From the NCBI GenBank assembly GCA_046350295.1, contig JAXMAR010000048.1, positions 1 through 54,516 on the forward strand: a DNA stretch of 54,516 nucleotides, read 5' to 3'. Each line of letters begins with the position of its first letter. Within the stretch, counting starts at the first letter, position 1. Shown in pieces: positions 32,318 to 42,672 of the stretch. Made by a program: the position numbers and the translations under genes. The notes beneath the pieces are model-generated. The model was not told the origin of the DNA. It was given only the letters and a program-made list of their open reading frames with translations, and searched no databases. Source of the stretch: JAXMAR01 sp046350295 (GTDB lineage Bacteria; Planctomycetota; Planctomycetia; Gemmatales; Gemmataceae).

Positions 32318-33177
32318 CGCCGCCCGAATTCGCCGGCCAGTCCCTGTCAGCCCAGGCGGCCGGAACCATCGGCGGCGTCCGCGTGAAGTTGAGCGCGCAG
32401 AGTAGAGTCACGCGCGTGGCCGTCTCTTATCAGCAGGTTCCTCTGCGCGTTCTTCCCTGCTATTTGGACCAGGGCCTGCCTTCCCTGCTCTATCTCATCA
32501 ACCCCACCAACGGCTTGATGCAAGGGGATGGCCAACTGATTGATGTGGACGCCGGCCCCGATACACGCTGCCTCTTGGTGGGGCAGTCGGCCACGCGGCT
32601 ACATCCCAGCGACGGGAGCTTTTGCACCCAGCAGTGGCGCCTGCGGCTTGCGGCCGGCGCCTTGCTGGTTGTCCTGCCCGGGCCGACGATTCCCTACCAG
32701 CGGGCCCGCTATTACCAGCGCATCGAAGCGGATCTCGAGCCAGGCGCCCACTTGATTTGGGGCGACATCTGGTTCGCCGGCCGCTATGCACGCGGCCACA
32801 ATTCAGAGGCGTTTCGCTTCGACTGCTTGATTCAAGAAATGTCGCTTCGCCGGGCGGGGCGATCGATCTATCGCGATCGCTTTTGTTGGCACGGTCCGTG
32901 GGATGAGTCGACAAGCCGTTGGCATTTTCGCAATCAACCTGCCTCAGGCTCCCTTTTCGCCACGTCGACCTTGCAGGACGATGACGGGATTCCTGCGGGC
33001 GGTCGCTTTGACACGTCACATCGGGATACCGTCTACCGCTGGTCGGGGCCGGCGGCCGACGTGGTCGTTGCCGTGAGCCAGACCGCCTTGAAGCTGGCGC
33101 CGAACCGGTCGGAAGGAACACGTTGGCTTGAGATCCAGAATCGGTTGGCGCCGGTGCATTGGTTCCACGTTCATTGA
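32275..33177 (+). CDS. ureD: Urease accessory protein UreD/UreH
   Basis: A 300-residue scaffold protein that binds apo-urease and channels nickel from UreG. Family features are the segment VSYQQVPLRVLPCYLDQGLP, LINPTNGLMQGDGQLIDV, ARYYQRIEADLEPGAHLIWG and RARGHNSEAFRFD-like GRYARGHNSEAF, ending in VHWFHVH. It is intact and full length. It closes the ure arm; no ureE or nickel transporter gene follows before the tRNA. No obvious terminator hairpin with a T-run was found directly downstream. Confidence 0.93.
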   Translation: MGAWPARITAADFVTPPEFAGQSLSAQAAGTIGGVRVKLSAQSRVTRVAVSYQQVPLRVLPCYLDQGLPSLLYLINPTNGLMQGDGQLIDVDAGPDTRCLLVGQSATRLHPSDGSFCTQQWRLRLAAGALLVVLPGPTIPYQRARYYQRIEADLEPGAHLIWGDIWFAGRYARGHNSEAFRFDCLIQEMSLRRAGRSIYRDRFCWHGPWDESTSRWHFRNQPASGSLFATSTLQDDDGIPAGGRFDTSHRDTVYRWSGPAADVVVAVSQTALKLAPNRSEGTRWLEIQNRLAPVHWFHVH

Positions 33178-33506
33178 CGAACCACAGCGCCGTCGCAAAA
33201 ACAGTGAAAACGAGCAACTCCCTGCTTGCATCCGGGAATCAAGCGGTACAACGCCCTTCTTACAACAAGATCTTTGCTTAGGATTTGGACGAAGCAATGG
33301 GGGGCGTGCACACGATCTTCAGCCTGCCCGGTGATGCGTCGGCCCTCGTCCGCACTCGCGCTTTCCCGCCTTCAAGGAAAAGACCAACATCGGCATCCGC
33401 TGGAATCTCCAGACGTCCGCGTTCGGCGAGCCGGAGATTCTCCTCAAGGCGCCTGCGATTTTCGCAAGTGCCTGGTACTTCGGGCCTTCTGGTTACAGGC
33501 CTCAAG
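33178..33506 (+). other. Gap between ureD and tRNA-Gln with a possible gene remnant
   Basis: No complete gene fits. One plus-strand frame at about 33362-33490 reads FKEKTNIGIRWNLQTSAFGE and AIFASAWYFG, which looks like real protein, but it has no start, sits after an in-frame stop and runs into the tRNA. Other frames are low quality. It may be the tail of a lost gene; I do not recognise it. Confidence 0.35.
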
Positions 33507-33577
33507 CTGGGGAACTAGGATTCGAACCTAGACTAACTGATCCAGAGTCAGTTGTGCTACCGTTACACTATTCCCCA
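33507..33577 (-). tRNA. tRNA-Gln (anticodon CTG)
   Basis: The minus strand folds as a 71-base tRNA. The 7-bp acceptor pairs TGGGGAA with TTCCCCA, with U1-A72 as usual in tRNA-Gln. The anticodon stem ACTGA/TCAGT encloses loop CTCTGGA, giving CTG, which reads CAG. The T arm reads CTAGGTTCGAATCCTAG. The discriminator is G, and CCA is not encoded. There is no intron. Confidence 0.95.
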
Positions 33578-33697
33578 AGGACTTCGCTGATTATAGGCGG
33601 CGTGCCGAGGAGCCGCAAGGTCTGGCGCCGGAGCGGCTTCGGGCTCGGCGTATCAAAAAACAAGATGGCGCAGCCCGACGGTGGGTTCGCTTGGAGT

Positions 33698-35317
33698 TTA
33701 GCGAGCTCGGGTTGGCTCAGGTAAGTCCCAGGGAATATTCGGGTTATCCGTTGGATTGTCGAGGTTGACCCGGAACCAGTCGTCACGGAACTCGATCCGC
33801 TGGCCGGTTCGCATGGCGGCGTTGGCGGCGAGGGCGAGGATGGCGTCGGCCATGGCGGCCTGGCCGTCGCAGCGGGGTTTCAAATCGGCACGATCGCGGG
33901 CCATGCCTTCGCCGCGCATGCGGATGCAGTAGGCGAGGTGCTCCATTTCTTCACGGTAGCCGCGGCTGGGGGGGGCGTGGCCTAGCGATGCCGCGCCGGT
34001 CTCGGCGGCGGCGCGGTCGACGGCGGGCGGGCCGGAGCCGGAGGTGTCGACGGCGCTGATGCCGCCGCTCGACGCGGTCACCGACGTGGAGCGGCCGTCG
34101 GCGCCGTAGAGGTAGACGTTTTGCTCGGCCTCGACGATCATCGTCCCCTTCGTTCCCATCACACACTCGCCGTAGTTCTCGAAGTTGTTGGTGTTGATCG
34201 ACGAGTAGGTGACGGTGCAGACGTCGTTGTAGACGGGCTTCTTGTCCGCGTCGCGCGGGCTGATCGCCGGGTCGTAGTGCTTGCCGGGGAATTCGTAGGT
34301 GCAGTAGACGTGGTCCTCGATTTCGCGGTCGTCCTGATAGAAGTTCTTGCCGCCGTAGGCGGTGACGGCGAGCGGATGTTTCTTGCCGAGGAAGATGCTG
34401 CAGGCGTCGAGCTGGTGGCTGCCGAGCTCGGCCATGAGGCCGCCGCCGGTGTGGCGGAAGAGGCGCCAGCGGACCAGCTCGTAGAGGTCTTTCCACCCGT
34501 AGCGGCTGAGATCGCCGGTGAGGGCGGCCTGGTCGACGGCCTCGAAGCGGCGGCGCCAGCTATCGCGGCTGTAGCGGATCATGCGGCGGCCGTTGACGGT
34601 CTCCTCTTCGGGGACGCCGGTGCTGTTGCGGTGCCATAGGGCGCGGATGTGCTGGATGTCCCCCATCTGGCCGGAATTGACGACCTCGACGGCGTGGGCG
34701 TAGAGCATGCTGTAATGGCGCTGGTGGCCGATCGCGAGGAGACGGTCGGCGCGATGAGCGGCGCGGACCATGTCGCGGCACTGCTGCACGTTCCAGCCCA
34801 TCAGCTTCTCGCACAGGACATGCTTGCCTGCCTCGAGCGCGGCGATGGTCGCCTCCTTGTGCAGGTTGAGCGGCAGGGCAATGACCACCATCTCGATGTC
34901 GGGATTGGCGAGGAGGTCACGGTAGTTCTCGTACCAGCGGATGTCGCGCTCGGCGTTCGCCCCATAGTGGTGCTTGAAGCCCTTGCGCGGCCCGGTCGGC
35001 TCGCCGTCGAAGATGCGCCGCTTGTTGTAGGGCCGGATATCGGAGTAGGCGATGAACTGGAGGTAGGCCGGGTTATGCTCGCCGATAAGAACGCCGCCTT
35101 CATCCCCCGCGCCGATGAGGCCGGCCTTGACGGGTCGTTCACGAAAGGCGGTGTTGTTGTACCCGAAGTAAGCGGCGGCCGCGATCGGCAGCGCCGCGCC
35201 GCCGGCGAGCAGCCCCTGCATGAAGCGGCGGCGGTCCATGGTTCCCAGCTTGCCGACGACGCGCTGGAAGTTGGCCTTGCCGGTGGTTTTCTGTTCGGGG
35301 GTGAGGTCGAGGGCCAT
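33698..35317 (-). CDS. TAT-exported Gfo/Idh/MocA-family oxidoreductase
   Basis: A 539-residue NAD(P)-dependent oxidoreductase of the type that acts on sugars or sugar derivatives. Residues 28-50 form a twin-arginine signal (DRRRFMQGLLAGGAALPIAA), so it is exported folded, as in many planctomycete members. The Rossmann motif GLIGAGDEGG follows (66-75). The family EKP motif is EKL here (HVLCEKLMGW), a variant that may affect catalysis. The C-terminal domain has GGGLMAELGSHQLDACSIFL, the substrate-domain signature. The start ATG is preceded by AAGGAG-like aaggagccctctcc. It stands alone; the substrate cannot be inferred. Confidence 0.9.
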   Translation of the reverse strand: MALDLTPEQKTTGKANFQRVVGKLGTMDRRRFMQGLLAGGAALPIAAAAYFGYNNTAFRERPVKAGLIGAGDEGGVLIGEHNPAYLQFIAYSDIRPYNKRRIFDGEPTGPRKGFKHHYGANAERDIRWYENYRDLLANPDIEMVVIALPLNLHKEATIAALEAGKHVLCEKLMGWNVQQCRDMVRAAHRADRLLAIGHQRHYSMLYAHAVEVVNSGQMGDIQHIRALWHRNSTGVPEEETVNGRRMIRYSRDSWRRRFEAVDQAALTGDLSRYGWKDLYELVRWRLFRHTGGGLMAELGSHQLDACSIFLGKKHPLAVTAYGGKNFYQDDREIEDHVYCTYEFPGKHYDPAISPRDADKKPVYNDVCTVTYSSINTNNFENYGECVMGTKGTMIVEAEQNVYLYGADGRSTSVTASSGGISAVDTSGSGPPAVDRAAAETGAASLGHAPPSRGYREEMEHLAYCIRMRGEGMARDRADLKPRCDGQAAMADAILALAANAAMRTGQRIEFRDDWFRVNLDNPTDNPNIPWDLPEPTRAR

Positions 35318-35413
35318 GGAGAGGGCTCCTTGGATCGCAGCGGGTGAGAAAGGGCTATTTTAGCAGCTTGGGGGTGGGGGCGCGAAGGTTCTTTTGGGGT
35401 CGGGAATACCAAA

Positions 35414-35428
35414 CCGTTTCAGCCGTTT
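35414..35428. repeat. Paired CCGTTT repeat, 9-base period
   Basis: CCGTTT occurs at 35414-35419 and 35423-35428 (ccgtttcagccgttt). It lies downstream of the small secreted-protein gene (35464-36075). The same arrangement recurs upstream of that gene. Confidence 0.55.
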
Positions 35429-35463
35429 CCCCCTATTGCTCTCGGGCGTTCCATGTGGTCCGA

Positions 35464-36075
35464 CTATTTCACCTGCGAAGCCAGGAACTCCTTCTCCTCC
35501 TCGCTCAACGGCCGGCGCCATTTTCGGCTGGCGAATAGTTTTCCCAGGGCCTTTTGCTTGTCCCCGCGGGTTCGCGCGTTGAACGGGGCCGTTTGCCAGT
35601 CGCACTCGCTCATGCACATGGCGAGATAGGACGCGGCGGACTCGGGTTTGCCCCCCAGGTTGTAGCCGCGCACGATCAGGAACGGAATCCCGTCGATGAT
35701 CTCGATCGGTTCGAGCGGCCAGTCCGCCGCCACCGTGCCGCCCAGGAAATCCGGCCCTCCGAGCAGGGGCCGGCGAAACTCTCCCTTCGGCTTGGCGGTG
35801 AACAACATCCTGCACAGCACGATCACCTTGTCGCCATGGTCGGCGTCCTTGGCCAGTTCCGCGAGGATCCTGCTCCCCTTCTGCTTGCCCATCGGCTGAA
35901 GCTTGGCTGCGACGGCGATGTAGGGGTCCACCTTGTAGGCTCTTGCGCCGTTGAACTCGGGCAGGTCCTTGAGCGAGAGTCCCTCCACGTCTCGCCCGGC
36001 CGTCGCGCCGGCGGACGGCCCGGAGAAAACCGAAGCTGTCATCGCGAGGAGGGTCAAAACGAAATAGCGGTTCAT
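35464..36075 (-). CDS. Small secreted protein of unknown function
   Basis: A 203-residue protein from ATG 36075, with GGAG about six bases upstream (ggagatgcgATG). Longer in-frame starts add a basic, low-complexity stretch read through repeat DNA. Residues 1-24 form a signal peptide (YFVLTLLAMTASVFSGPSAGA). The mature part contains VDPYIAVAAKLQPMGKQKGS, VIVLCRMLFTAK and a segment ILGG-like FLGGTVAADWPLEPIEIIDG followed by IPFLIVRGYNLGG, and a charged C-terminus. I do not recognise the family, but it reads as a real gene. It is divergent from the methyltransferase gene, with paired CCGTTT repeats in the shared region. Confidence 0.7.
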   Translation of the reverse strand: MNRYFVLTLLAMTASVFSGPSAGATAGRDVEGLSLKDLPEFNGARAYKVDPYIAVAAKLQPMGKQKGSRILAELAKDADHGDKVIVLCRMLFTAKPKGEFRRPLLGGPDFLGGTVAADWPLEPIEIIDGIPFLIVRGYNLGGKPESAASYLAMCMSECDWQTAPFNARTRGDKQKALGKLFASRKWRRPLSEEEKEFLASQVK

Positions 36076-36101
36076 CGCATCTCCGTTTGCGCGCGCCTGG
36101 G

Positions 36102-36223
36102 CCGTTTGACCCGTTTGGCAACGTGGTGCGCGCCGTTTCAACCGTTTGCCCGTCATGCGCCGAAGGAGGGCCGCGGCTTTTTCACGCTGGCGAAACTTGG
36201 GCCGTGTCACGGTTTCGCCGTTT
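36102..36223. repeat. Cluster of paired CCGTTT repeats in a divergent intergenic region
   Basis: CCGTTT pairs with a 9-base period occur at 36102-36107/36111-36116 and 36133-36138/36142-36147, with a further copy at 36218-36223 after a near copy (cggttt, 36210-36215); another lies at 36083-36088 next to the ribosome site. On the other strand the unit reads AAACGG. The 405-base region (36076-36480) separates the secreted-protein gene from the methyltransferase gene, and I see no gene in it. Repeated binding sites for a regulator or a local tandem expansion would both fit. Confidence 0.6.
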
Positions 36224-36480
36224 GCCGCCAGCGTTCCACTCTTTGTCTTGGCGTTCCGGGTCGATCCGGGGCCGGCGCAGGCCCATCTCGATTGTCGCTT
36301 CCGCGCCGCCATGTGACCAGCTGCGTTGCGTGAAAAAAGGGCAATGAAACGACATTCATCTTCACAGATGCGGGGTGTGTTAGCGCATGGAACTTGCACC
36401 CGAAAACTCCGCCCTCAACAATAGAAACCGATCAATCTCCGCCGAGCCCGGCGCCAAGAGAGACCGAACGCCAGCCAGCC

Positions 36481-37188
36481 ATGAAATCGACCGTCGACGA
36501 AATCCGGCGCCGCTTCGACGCCGATGTTGAGCGCTTCTCCAATCTCGAGACGGGGCAGTCCGCCACGGTGGACGCTCCGCTCGCCATGACACTGGTGGCG
36601 CAGGCTGCCGCGGCGGTCACGCCTCAGGCGCGCCGCGTTCTTGACGTCGGCTGCGGCGCCGGCAACTACTCCCTCCGGTTGCTGGAACACCTGCCGAACC
36701 TCGATGTTGCCCTGCTCGACCTGAGCCGGCCCATGCTCGAACGCGCCACCGAGCGTGTCCGGCGCGCGACGGCGGGACGGGTCGACGCCGTTCAGGCCGA
36801 CATCCGGGACGCCGAGTTCCCCGAAGCCGCCTTCGACATCATTCTCGCCGCCGCGGTGCTACACCACTTGCGGGATGACGCCCAGTGGGCCGCGGCCTTC
36901 GCGAAATTTCAACGTATTCTGCGCCCGGGCGGCTCGGTCTGGATATTCGACCTGGTGGATAGCTCGATTCCCGCCATCCAAGATTTGATGCGACAGCGCT
37001 ACGGCGACTACCTAGTCCGGCTCAAGGACGAGGCCTATCGAGACCACGTCTCCGCATACGTTGAGAAGGAAGACACACCGCGGTCGCTGGTGTTTCAACT
37101 GGATCTGCTGCGTCAGGCGGGGTTCGCTCAGGTCGAGGTGCTGCACAAGAACGTGTGCTTCGCAGCCTTCGGAGCGGTCAAACGGTAA
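36481..37188 (+). CDS. Class I SAM-dependent methyltransferase
   Basis: A 235-residue methyltransferase of the Methyltransf_11/25 type. The SAM-binding motif I is VLDVGCGAGNYS (53-64); motif II is VALLDLSRPMLERA, followed by VQADIRDAEFPEAAFDII and ILRPGGSVWIFDLVD. ATG 36481 is chosen over the in-frame TTG at 36394, since the extra 29 residues are Pro/Ser-rich and unlike the family. The acceptor is unknown; the C-terminal part (LVFQLDLLRQAGFAQVEVLH) is the usual fold closure and gives no hint. It converges on the M16-like gene eight bases downstream. Confidence 0.85.
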   Translation: MKSTVDEIRRRFDADVERFSNLETGQSATVDAPLAMTLVAQAAAAVTPQARRVLDVGCGAGNYSLRLLEHLPNLDVALLDLSRPMLERATERVRRATAGRVDAVQADIRDAEFPEAAFDIILAAAVLHHLRDDAQWAAAFAKFQRILRPGGSVWIFDLVDSSIPAIQDLMRQRYGDYLVRLKDEAYRDHVSAYVEKEDTPRSLVFQLDLLRQAGFAQVEVLHKNVCFAAFGAVKR

Positions 37189-37195
37189 GGGCGAA

Positions 37196-38425
37196 TCAAC
37201 CTAACTTCAGCGCCTTCGGTCCCAGCGTCATGATCGTCAGATCGCGCGGCGGATGGCGCCGCACGTGATCGACGATTGCCCCGGGCGTCAGGCCGTCGAT
37301 CGCCTGCTGAATCTCGTCGCGGCTGCGCACCCGGTTCAAGAAATAGAAGTCGTTCGCCAGGGCGCCTGCGCGGGCCGAGGTCGACTCCTGTTGCATGATG
37401 AGGGAGGATTTCAGCCCGGCCCGCACGCGCTGCACTTCTTCCTCCGTCACCCCTTCCTTCAGGCGGTGCAGTTCGCCAAGCGTCACGTCGAGCGTCTGCT
37501 GAGCTCGCTCATTGGTCGTTCCCGCGTAGACGAGGACGCAAGCACGCTCCTTGAACGTCTGATAGCTCGCGGAGACGGCGTAGCAGAGCCCGCGCTTCTC
37601 GCGCACCTCGGTGAAGAGCCGGGCGCCCATGCCGCCGGAGAGGACCTGGATGGCGCCGTTCGCCGCGTAATACTCCGGCTGTCCGAACGGCACGCTCGGG
37701 TAGGCGATGGCGATCTGCGTCTGCTGCGTCTCCTTCTGGATGTGACCGGAGCCACCCTTCGCAGGCTTGACGGCGATCGGCTTCTCCGTGGGCGCCTCCC
37801 AGTCCCCGAAGAGACGCTCGACTTCGTCCTTGAGCCGCGGCCAGTCGATGGCGCCGGCGACGGAGAGGATGGCGTGAGCGGGACCGAAGGTCGACTCGTA
37901 GAAGCGGCGCAGCTTCCGGGCGGTGAACTTCTCGATGTCCTCGGGCTTGCCGCGCCGGTCGTTGCCGAGCGGGGCGGGCCAGTAACGGCGCCGCAGCTCG
38001 ACCATGACTTTGCCGCGCGGGTCGTCCTCGAGCGCCTGGATATCCTGCAAAGCGAGAGCCTGGACGGGCGCCAGCTCATCTTCGGGCAGATGGGGGCGGC
38101 GCAGGATGTCGGCGTAGATTTCGAGGGCGGGGATGATGTTCGTGGCGACGGTAGCAGCCCAGAAACGCATGTGCAGCTGGCCGACGCTCTCGTCCCGGTC
38201 GAGGCCGAGATTGTCGAGCGCCAGGGACAGTTCGCGGCTGGAACGCTCTCCTGCCCCGCGCGTGATCATCTCGGAGAGGACGGACGCCATGCCGCGGCCG
38301 CCCGCCGGATCGTGGGCGCAGCCGGCAGGGATGAGAACGTTGAGGGCGGCCGAGCGGACGTGGGCCATGTGCTCGGCGAGGAGGACCATGCCGTTTGGGA
38401 GAGTGTGCTGAAAGATTTGCTGCAC
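37196..38425 (-). CDS. M16-family peptidase-like protein lacking the zinc motif
   Basis: A 409-residue protein with two M16 (pitrilysin/insulinase) domains. The fold is clear: LPNGMVLLAEHMAHVRSAAL at the start, a second domain with QTQIAIAYPSVPFGQPEYYA, and the substrate-binding signature RLFTEVREKRGLCYAVSASY. At the place where active members have HxxEH it reads GMASVLSEMITRGAG, so zinc binding should be lost. Such proteins act as the non-catalytic partner of an active M16 peptidase, but no active partner lies in this window. A GNAT gene starts nine bases upstream of it on the same strand, and the two are probably cotranscribed. Confidence 0.88.
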   Translation of the reverse strand: MQQIFQHTLPNGMVLLAEHMAHVRSAALNVLIPAGCAHDPAGGRGMASVLSEMITRGAGERSSRELSLALDNLGLDRDESVGQLHMRFWAATVATNIIPALEIYADILRRPHLPEDELAPVQALALQDIQALEDDPRGKVMVELRRRYWPAPLGNDRRGKPEDIEKFTARKLRRFYESTFGPAHAILSVAGAIDWPRLKDEVERLFGDWEAPTEKPIAVKPAKGGSGHIQKETQQTQIAIAYPSVPFGQPEYYAANGAIQVLSGGMGARLFTEVREKRGLCYAVSASYQTFKERACVLVYAGTTNERAQQTLDVTLGELHRLKEGVTEEEVQRVRAGLKSSLIMQQESTSARAGALANDFYFLNRVRSRDEIQQAIDGLTPGAIVDHVRRHPPRDLTIMTLGPKALKLG

Positions 38426-38434
38426 GGGTGTCCT

Positions 38435-39007
38435 TTAGATGATCACGCTCTGGAAGTTGTCCATCATTTTATAGATGGTTTTCCGCCTGCGAAAACCCAG
38501 GCGGTGATAGAGACGTATGGCGGACTGGTTTTGCGCGGTGACCTCCAGATGGGATTTGTGACAGGAGGCCTGGCGAAAGCCGTGCAAAGCCTGAAGCAGG
38601 AGGGCGGTACCGAGCCCCTTGCCGCGATGGCCGGGGAGGACGCCGACATTCTGGATCGAGCCCATGCCGGCGCGGTCGCGCACGCCCTGGATCGTGGCGA
38701 CGCCCAGCGAGCCATGGCGGATGAGCCAGGTGGCGCCGGGGAGGAAGCCGATCTTGTTGGCGATGTCGCGCATCAGGTTGAGGCAGCCGTCGCGGCTGGC
38801 GAAGCTGAGGAAGAGATAGGAGTCGATCTCGTCCTGAAAGGCGAGGTACTTGGTTTCGCCGTGCTCGTCGCAGATGTCGTCGCTCCAGGGCGCCCAGGCG
38901 TAGCCCTCGGGCAGCGGCGGCGCCGGGGGGACGCCGTCCTGGAGGTCGATCTCCATGCGGAAGCGTTTGAAGTAGGCCGGGGCTTGTTGGACGTCTTGGA
39001 ACAGCAT
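38435..39007 (-). CDS. GNAT-family N-acetyltransferase
   Basis: A 190-residue acetyltransferase that moves an acetyl group from acetyl-CoA to an unknown amine. Motif A, IQNVGVLPGHRGKGLGTALL, is a perfect acetyl-CoA loop, and NQSAIRLYHRLGFRRRKTIY matches motif B. The N-terminal half (MLFQDVQQAPAYFKRFRMEI) is lineage-specific. ATG 39007 is chosen because the longer frame runs back through the Uma2 gene. It lies between Uma2 (10-base gap) and the M16-like gene (nine-base gap), so the three likely form one operon; no shared function is obvious. Confidence 0.85.
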   Translation of the reverse strand: MLFQDVQQAPAYFKRFRMEIDLQDGVPPAPPLPEGYAWAPWSDDICDEHGETKYLAFQDEIDSYLFLSFASRDGCLNLMRDIANKIGFLPGATWLIRHGSLGVATIQGVRDRAGMGSIQNVGVLPGHRGKGLGTALLLQALHGFRQASCHKSHLEVTAQNQSAIRLYHRLGFRRRKTIYKMMDNFQSVII

Positions 39008-39017
39008 GGGCGCGGTC

Positions 39018-39767
39018 TCAAGCGTGGGCTTCCAGAATGAACTCAGGGTGGCCGAAGCGATCCGCTGTCTGGGTAAGCTTGAAATGGCGATTGAAAAGCG
39101 GGGAAAAAATCCCATGCGCGCCCGCGGACTGCGGCACGTAGGCTTCGGGGCCGTGGCGCAGAATCTGAAATTCGACCGGCGTTTGGCGTGCGTCGATGAG
39201 CCAGAATTCGGGAACGCCGGCCTTCCAGTAAAGCGGGGGCAAGATCGTCTTGTCCTTCTTGACCGAGCTAGCACTCACGATTTCAAGCGCCATGTCGGGA
39301 GAGCCTTCAATCTCCATATAGCCCGCTTTCTTCCCGGGGACGAAGCGGGCGCGTCCCGAGGCGATGGTCTGGTACAGACAGAACAAGAGATCTGGTTCCG
39401 TGGCCAGATTGACGACAGGGATGGAGAGAAGGGCGCCGTCGAGCAAGAGATAACCAAGTTGCTCGGCCCGCACCATCTCGCGGATCGTAGCGTATGCGGC
39501 GCCTTTGACCTGACTGTGCGTGAATATCTCTTCCATGCTCAGGTCCACCCAGAGGAGGCCGTCAAGAAACGCGAAGCGACCTTGTTGCGGAAAGTCGTCG
39601 GAATGCGCCCAAGCTCGGAAGCCGGCAAGATCGCGGATATCGCCAGGAATCGTGATGGCGGCGTGGGTCGAGTGAACCTCCAACGGCGCGGGAGGCTTGG
39701 AGGGTGGGCCCTGAGGCTGCGCCGGCGGCAGCGTGGGCGGCGCGAGAGGGGGGTCCATCACGGTCAT
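39018..39767 (-). CDS. Uma2-family (DUF820) putative restriction endonuclease
   Basis: A 249-residue PD-(D/E)XK-fold protein of the Uma2 family, abundant in planctomycetes and cyanobacteria and of unclear function. The core reads EPDLLFCLYQ, then PDMALEIVSASSVKKDK with the active-site-like D, E and K, and YWKAGVPEFWLIDARQ. The N-terminal 30 residues are Pro-rich linker. The first gene of a probable three-gene operon with the GNAT and M16-like genes. A second Uma2 gene of different sequence lies at 41910-42566. Confidence 0.85.
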   Translation of the reverse strand: MTVMDPPLAPPTLPPAQPQGPPSKPPAPLEVHSTHAAITIPGDIRDLAGFRAWAHSDDFPQQGRFAFLDGLLWVDLSMEEIFTHSQVKGAAYATIREMVRAEQLGYLLLDGALLSIPVVNLATEPDLLFCLYQTIASGRARFVPGKKAGYMEIEGSPDMALEIVSASSVKKDKTILPPLYWKAGVPEFWLIDARQTPVEFQILRHGPEAYVPQSAGAHGIFSPLFNRHFKLTQTADRFGHPEFILEAHA

Positions 39768-39916
39768 TGCAACGTCCTCCGGTTTCCAGTCCTATTTCAC
39801 CATATCCTCGCCCGTTTCTCAATCCAGCGCTTTCCTTGAATCCGCCGTGTTTTAGAATGGGGGACAACGCTCTTGCCACCGCCGCGCGAGCGCCAAACGA
39901 AGAAGGAGCCTGCCTG

Positions 39917-41870
<1,954 letters not shown>

Positions 41871-41909
41871 GATGTAGACCAGCCGCTGAGGCTGCCTTAC
41901 ACTACGAAC

Positions 41910-42566
41910 ATGAACGCGCCGCTTCTCCTCGATCCATCCGACCTCGTCTACCCGGAGAGCGATGGTCTGCCTCTGGCGGATAACACGTGGCAATACCGCT
42001 ATATCGTTACGATCAAGGAGAACCTGGACGACATGTTCGTGGACGCCGCCGACGTTTTTGTAGCGGCCGATCTGCTCTGGTACCCCGTCGAGGGCCAAAC
42101 CGGCATCGGCCAGGCGCCTGACATCTTCGTCGCTTTCGGCCGTCCCAAGGGTGACCGCCGTTCGTACCTCCAATGGCGTGAGGGCGGGATCGCGCCGCAG
42201 GTCGTCTTCGAGATTTGGTCCGACAGCAACCGCCCAGCCGATGCCGTGCGGAAGTTAGAGTTCTACGAGCGTTACGGCGTCGAAGAGTATTACTGGTATG
42301 ATCCGGACGGCGGCGACCTTCTCGGCCACATCCGCAAGGGGGATAAGTTCGTTCCCATCGGCGACATGAACGATTGGGTCAGCCCTCGGCTCGGCATCCG
42401 CTTCCGGCTAGAGGACATCGATCTAGCGCTGTTCCGGCCCAACGGGGACCGCTTCCACACTGTGGCGCAGATCATGCAAGAGCGTGCGGCCGCGCTGAAG
42501 CGTGCGGCGATGGCGGAGGCCGAGGTCGCGCGATTGCGCGCCCTGTTGGAGCAAAAGGGGCAGTGA
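41910..42566 (+). CDS. Uma2-family protein with C-terminal coiled coil
   Basis: A 218-residue Uma2-type PD-(D/E)XK protein. The core is QAPDIFVAFGRPKGDRRSYL, APQVVFEIWSDSN, and KLEFYERYGVEEYYWYDPDG. The last 40 residues (ERAAALKRAAMAEAEVARLR) form a coiled coil, common in this family and likely for oligomerisation. It starts 39 bases after the acs end on the same strand. Little is known of family function. Confidence 0.85.
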   Translation: MNAPLLLDPSDLVYPESDGLPLADNTWQYRYIVTIKENLDDMFVDAADVFVAADLLWYPVEGQTGIGQAPDIFVAFGRPKGDRRSYLQWREGGIAPQVVFEIWSDSNRPADAVRKLEFYERYGVEEYYWYDPDGGDLLGHIRKGDKFVPIGDMNDWVSPRLGIRFRLEDIDLALFRPNGDRFHTVAQIMQERAAALKRAAMAEAEVARLRALLEQKGQ

Positions 42567-42672
42567 GGGGATGAACCGCAGGGCTGGCGCCTTGCGGCGT
42601 CCCGATTGCACGAGTCGCTCCGCTCGCTATATTGCCAGAATCAGCCGCGACTCTCCTTCCCTGCGAAACCTC

